Assembly (NCBI GenBank): GCA_018056215.1
Contig: JAGPGB010000050.1
Coordinates: 1 to 7,427, forward strand
From: Bacteroidales bacterium
Lineage (GTDB): Bacteria; Bacteroidota; Bacteroidia; Bacteroidales; DTU049
Direction: 5' to 3'
DNA length: 7,427 nt
In this document: one piece after another, positions 5,863 through 7,427 of the stretch
How positions within the stretch are numbered: the stretch's first letter is position 1
Layout of the letters: every line of letters starts with the position of its first letter
Notes under the pieces: generated by a model
The model's input: the letters and a program-made list of their open reading frames with translations, nothing else
What the model was told of the DNA's origin: nothing
Database searches by the model: none
Translations under genes and position numbers: made by a program

Positions 5863-7110
5863 ATGGCAATTTTTAGACCTTTTAAAGCATTACGACCACC
5901 CAAAAATATAGCTGATAAAGTGGCAGCTAAACCGTATGATGTTATTAACACACAAGAAGCAAGAAAAGAAGCTGAAGGTAATCCATATTCTTTGCTTCAT
6001 ATTACTAGATCAGAAATAGATTTACCTGTAGGTACTGATGAACACGATCCACGCGTTTATGAAAAAGCTAAAGAAAATTTTCTAAAATTTATTGAAAATA
6101 AATGGTTAATACCTGATAAAGAGGCATATTTCTACATTTATGCTCAAACTATGTGGGGAAAAACTCAATATGGAATCGTTGGTTGTGCTAGCATAGATGA
6201 CTATTTTAATAATGTTATCAAAAAACATGAACTCACCCGTAAGGATAAAGAAGAAGATAGAATGAAACATGTGAGAGTAACTAATGCTAATGTAGAACCA
6301 GTTTTTTTTGCATATAAATCACTTCCTGAATTAGATAACTTGATTCTTTCTTATGCTAAAGAGCATGAACCAATTTATGATTTCACTGCTAATGATGGCG
6401 TAGGACATCATTTCTGGGTAATAAACGAAAAGGAAATTAATGAAAAAATTCAAAAATTATTTGCTGAAATGCCTGCTCTATATGTAGCTGATGGTCATCA
6501 TCGTACTGCAGCAGCAGCTTTAGTAGGTAAAGAAAAACGTGAACAACATCCTAATTATACTGGCAATGAAGAATTTAACTATTTCATGGCTGTAGCTTTC
6601 CCAGATAATCAATTGACAATTATTGATTATAATAGAGTCGTAAAAGATTTAAATGGTCTAAGCAAAGATGAATTTTTACAAAAATTATCTGAATTTTTTG
6701 ATATTGAAAATAAAGGTACAGAAGAATATAAGCCTAATAAACTTCATAATTTTTCAATGTATTTGGGGGGTAATTGGTATTCATTAACAGCAAAGAAAGG
6801 CACCTACAATGACAATGATCCTATTGGGGTACTAGATGTAACTATTTTATCAGATTTAGTTTTAAATAATTTATTAGGCATTAAAGATCTGAGAACAGAT
6901 AAAAGGATTGATTTTGTAGGTGGCATCAGAGGTTTAGGTGAGCTGAAACGTCGTGTGGATAGTGGAGAAATGACTGTTGCTTTTGCTTTATATCCAGTGT
7001 CTATGAAGCAACTCATGGATATAGCTGATAGTGGCAACATAATGCCTCCAAAAACTACTTGGTTTGAACCTAAACTTCGTAGCGGACTCTCAATTCATTT
7101 GCTGGATTAA
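5863..7110 (+). CDS. DUF1015 family protein (COG4198), likely linked to serine metabolism
   Basis: Cytosolic 415-aa protein of the DUF1015 family, full length and without signal peptide or membrane segments. Family landmarks are RPFKALRP at 5-12, PYDVI at 24-28, the charged block KHELTRKDKEEDR at 121-133, VADGHHRTAAA at 208-218 and the C-terminal TTWFEPKLRSG (398-408). The DGHHR box resembles the His/Arg motif of the ParB/sulfiredoxin fold, and relatives have been labelled ParB-like; free-serine kinases (SerK, SbnI) share that fold. The family recurs beside serC and serA in Bacteroidota and some Firmicutes, which suggests a serine or phosphoserine-related reaction. The biochemical function is not established, and the link to kinases or phosphatases is inference. 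The ATG at 5863 gives the expected MAIFRPFKA-type start; there is no Shine-Dalgarno sequence. A terminator hairpin follows 25 bases after the stop, making this the last gene of the cluster. Confidence 0.88.
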   Translation: MAIFRPFKALRPPKNIADKVAAKPYDVINTQEARKEAEGNPYSLLHITRSEIDLPVGTDEHDPRVYEKAKENFLKFIENKWLIPDKEAYFYIYAQTMWGKTQYGIVGCASIDDYFNNVIKKHELTRKDKEEDRMKHVRVTNANVEPVFFAYKSLPELDNLILSYAKEHEPIYDFTANDGVGHHFWVINEKEINEKIQKLFAEMPALYVADGHHRTAAAALVGKEKREQHPNYTGNEEFNYFMAVAFPDNQLTIIDYNRVVKDLNGLSKDEFLQKLSEFFDIENKGTEEYKPNKLHNFSMYLGGNWYSLTAKKGTYNDNDPIGVLDVTILSDLVLNNLLGIKDLRTDKRIDFVGGIRGLGELKRRVDSGEMTVAFALYPVSMKQLMDIADSGNIMPPKTTWFEPKLRSGLSIHLLD

Positions 7111-7135
7111 GTTTACTAATTAAAATTTTATTTTG

Positions 7136-7169
7136 AAAAAAATTACCAGGTTTTCCTGGTAATTTTTTT
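7136..7169 (+). terminator. Strong intrinsic terminator ending the serine cluster
   Basis: A perfect 15-bp inverted repeat: left arm 7136-7150, loop TTTT 7151-7154, right arm 7155-7169. The core ACCAGG/CCTGGT is the most GC-rich stretch nearby, and the right arm ends in seven T. The arms begin with A-run and end with T-run, so the structure could stop transcription from either strand. It lies 25 bases after the DUF1015 stop codon. Confidence 0.9.
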
Positions 7170-7205
7170 ATTATGTTAAATAGAAATAATTTAGCATAAT
7201 TTTTT
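7170..7205 (+). terminator. Second, AT-rich terminator-like hairpin in tandem
   Basis: ATTATGTTAAAT (7170-7181) pairs with ATTTAGCATAAT (7189-7200) across a seven-base loop; all twelve positions pair in RNA if one G-U wobble is counted. Six T (7200-7205) follow at the right arm. It starts one base after the first terminator and may act as a back-up. The low GC content makes it weak on its own. Confidence 0.45.
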
Positions 7206-7349
7206 ATAAATATAATAGAAAATTAGATAAAAATAGCTCAACGTATGTTGAAGAATTATAATATTAAAAATATTAATTTTAATTAAATTTTTTGTAATTT
7301 AATTTATAGAATAACATTTTTTAATTATACTAAAATATTTATTAGGTAA
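7206..7349. other. AT-rich intergenic stretch with no gene seen
   Basis: Very AT-rich sequence without a coding frame of note on either strand. The only local structure is a five-base stem TCAAC/GTTGA (7238-7242 and 7247-7251), too small to interpret. Confidence 0.6.
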
Positions 7350-7378
7350 TTGTTTGAAAAATATATTTTTTATATTTG
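7350..7378 (+). promoter_or_regulatory. Bacteroidota-type promoter for the next gene
   Basis: TATATTTG at 7371-7378 matches the -7 consensus TAnnTTTG exactly, and TTG at 7350-7352 lies 18 bases upstream as a -33 element. This is the most complete two-part match in the window. It lies after the terminators and points out of the right edge, 17 bases before an ATG at 7396. Confidence 0.5.
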
Positions 7379-7395
7379 ATAATTTTAATATTAAT

Positions 7396-7427
7396 ATGAT
7401 AAAAATTTTGAGAAAATTTTTACAAAT
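7396..7427 (+). CDS. Possible start of a further gene, cut by the window edge
   Basis: From ATG at 7396 the frame reads MIKILRKFLQ and stays open to the edge. The distance to the promoter-like element just upstream resembles that of serC. Ten codons are too few to identify a product, and a short open frame is common by chance in such AT-rich DNA. Confidence 0.3.
   Translation, partial: MIKILRKFLQ

Noticed and set aside
6804..7040. Minus-strand 78-codon frame
   Set aside because: It is antisense to the well-supported DUF1015 coding sequence and shows no recognisable motif.
7238..7251. TCAAC/GTTGA palindrome as an operator
   Set aside because: Five-base arms without a second copy in the window or a known matching regulator.

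Overview
The window looks like ordinary chromosome from an AT-rich member of the Bacteroidota, probably near Bacteroidales. Three signs support this. The phosphoglycerate dehydrogenase is the short, ACT-less form with a lysine at the usual catalytic-histidine position, familiar from Bacteroides relatives. Start codons lack Shine-Dalgarno sequences and follow A/T-rich leaders. The intergenic regions carry clean matches to the Bacteroidota sigma factor -7 element TAnnTTTG. I see no rRNA, tRNA, CRISPR array, transposase or phage gene.

Left half (11-3083), minus strand: transcription runs right to left through queD (6-carboxytetrahydropterin synthase), then ktrB/trkH (K+ channel-like membrane subunit) and ktrA/trkA (its cytosolic nucleotide-binding gating subunit). 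The two potassium genes are 10 bases apart and form one transport system. queD lies 54 bases upstream of them with no visible promoter in between, so it may be co-transcribed although its role is unrelated.

Centre (3084-3205): a 122-base divergent control region with back-to-back Bacteroidota-type promoters, one for queD to the left and one for the serine genes to the right.

Right half (3206-7110), plus strand: serC (phosphoserine aminotransferase), serA (phosphoglycerate dehydrogenase), a small S23-type four-helix-bundle gene with an acidic tail, and a DUF1015 protein with a conserved DGHHR motif. SerA and SerC supply the first two steps of serine synthesis from 3-phosphoglycerate. No classical phosphoserine phosphatase (serB) is present. 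The DUF1015 protein recurs next to serC-serA in other bacteria and is the best candidate here for an undescribed function in serine or phosphoserine metabolism.

Right end (7111-7427): a strong 15-bp terminator hairpin is followed directly by a second, weaker hairpin with its own T-run. After about 150 bases of very AT-rich DNA comes another Bacteroidota-type promoter and what may be the first ten codons of the next gene, cut by the window edge.

The window is mostly housekeeping. The points worth a second look are DUF1015 as a possible serine-pathway enzyme, the four-helix-bundle gene inside the serine cluster, and a SerA whose cofactor pocket suggests a changed coenzyme preference.
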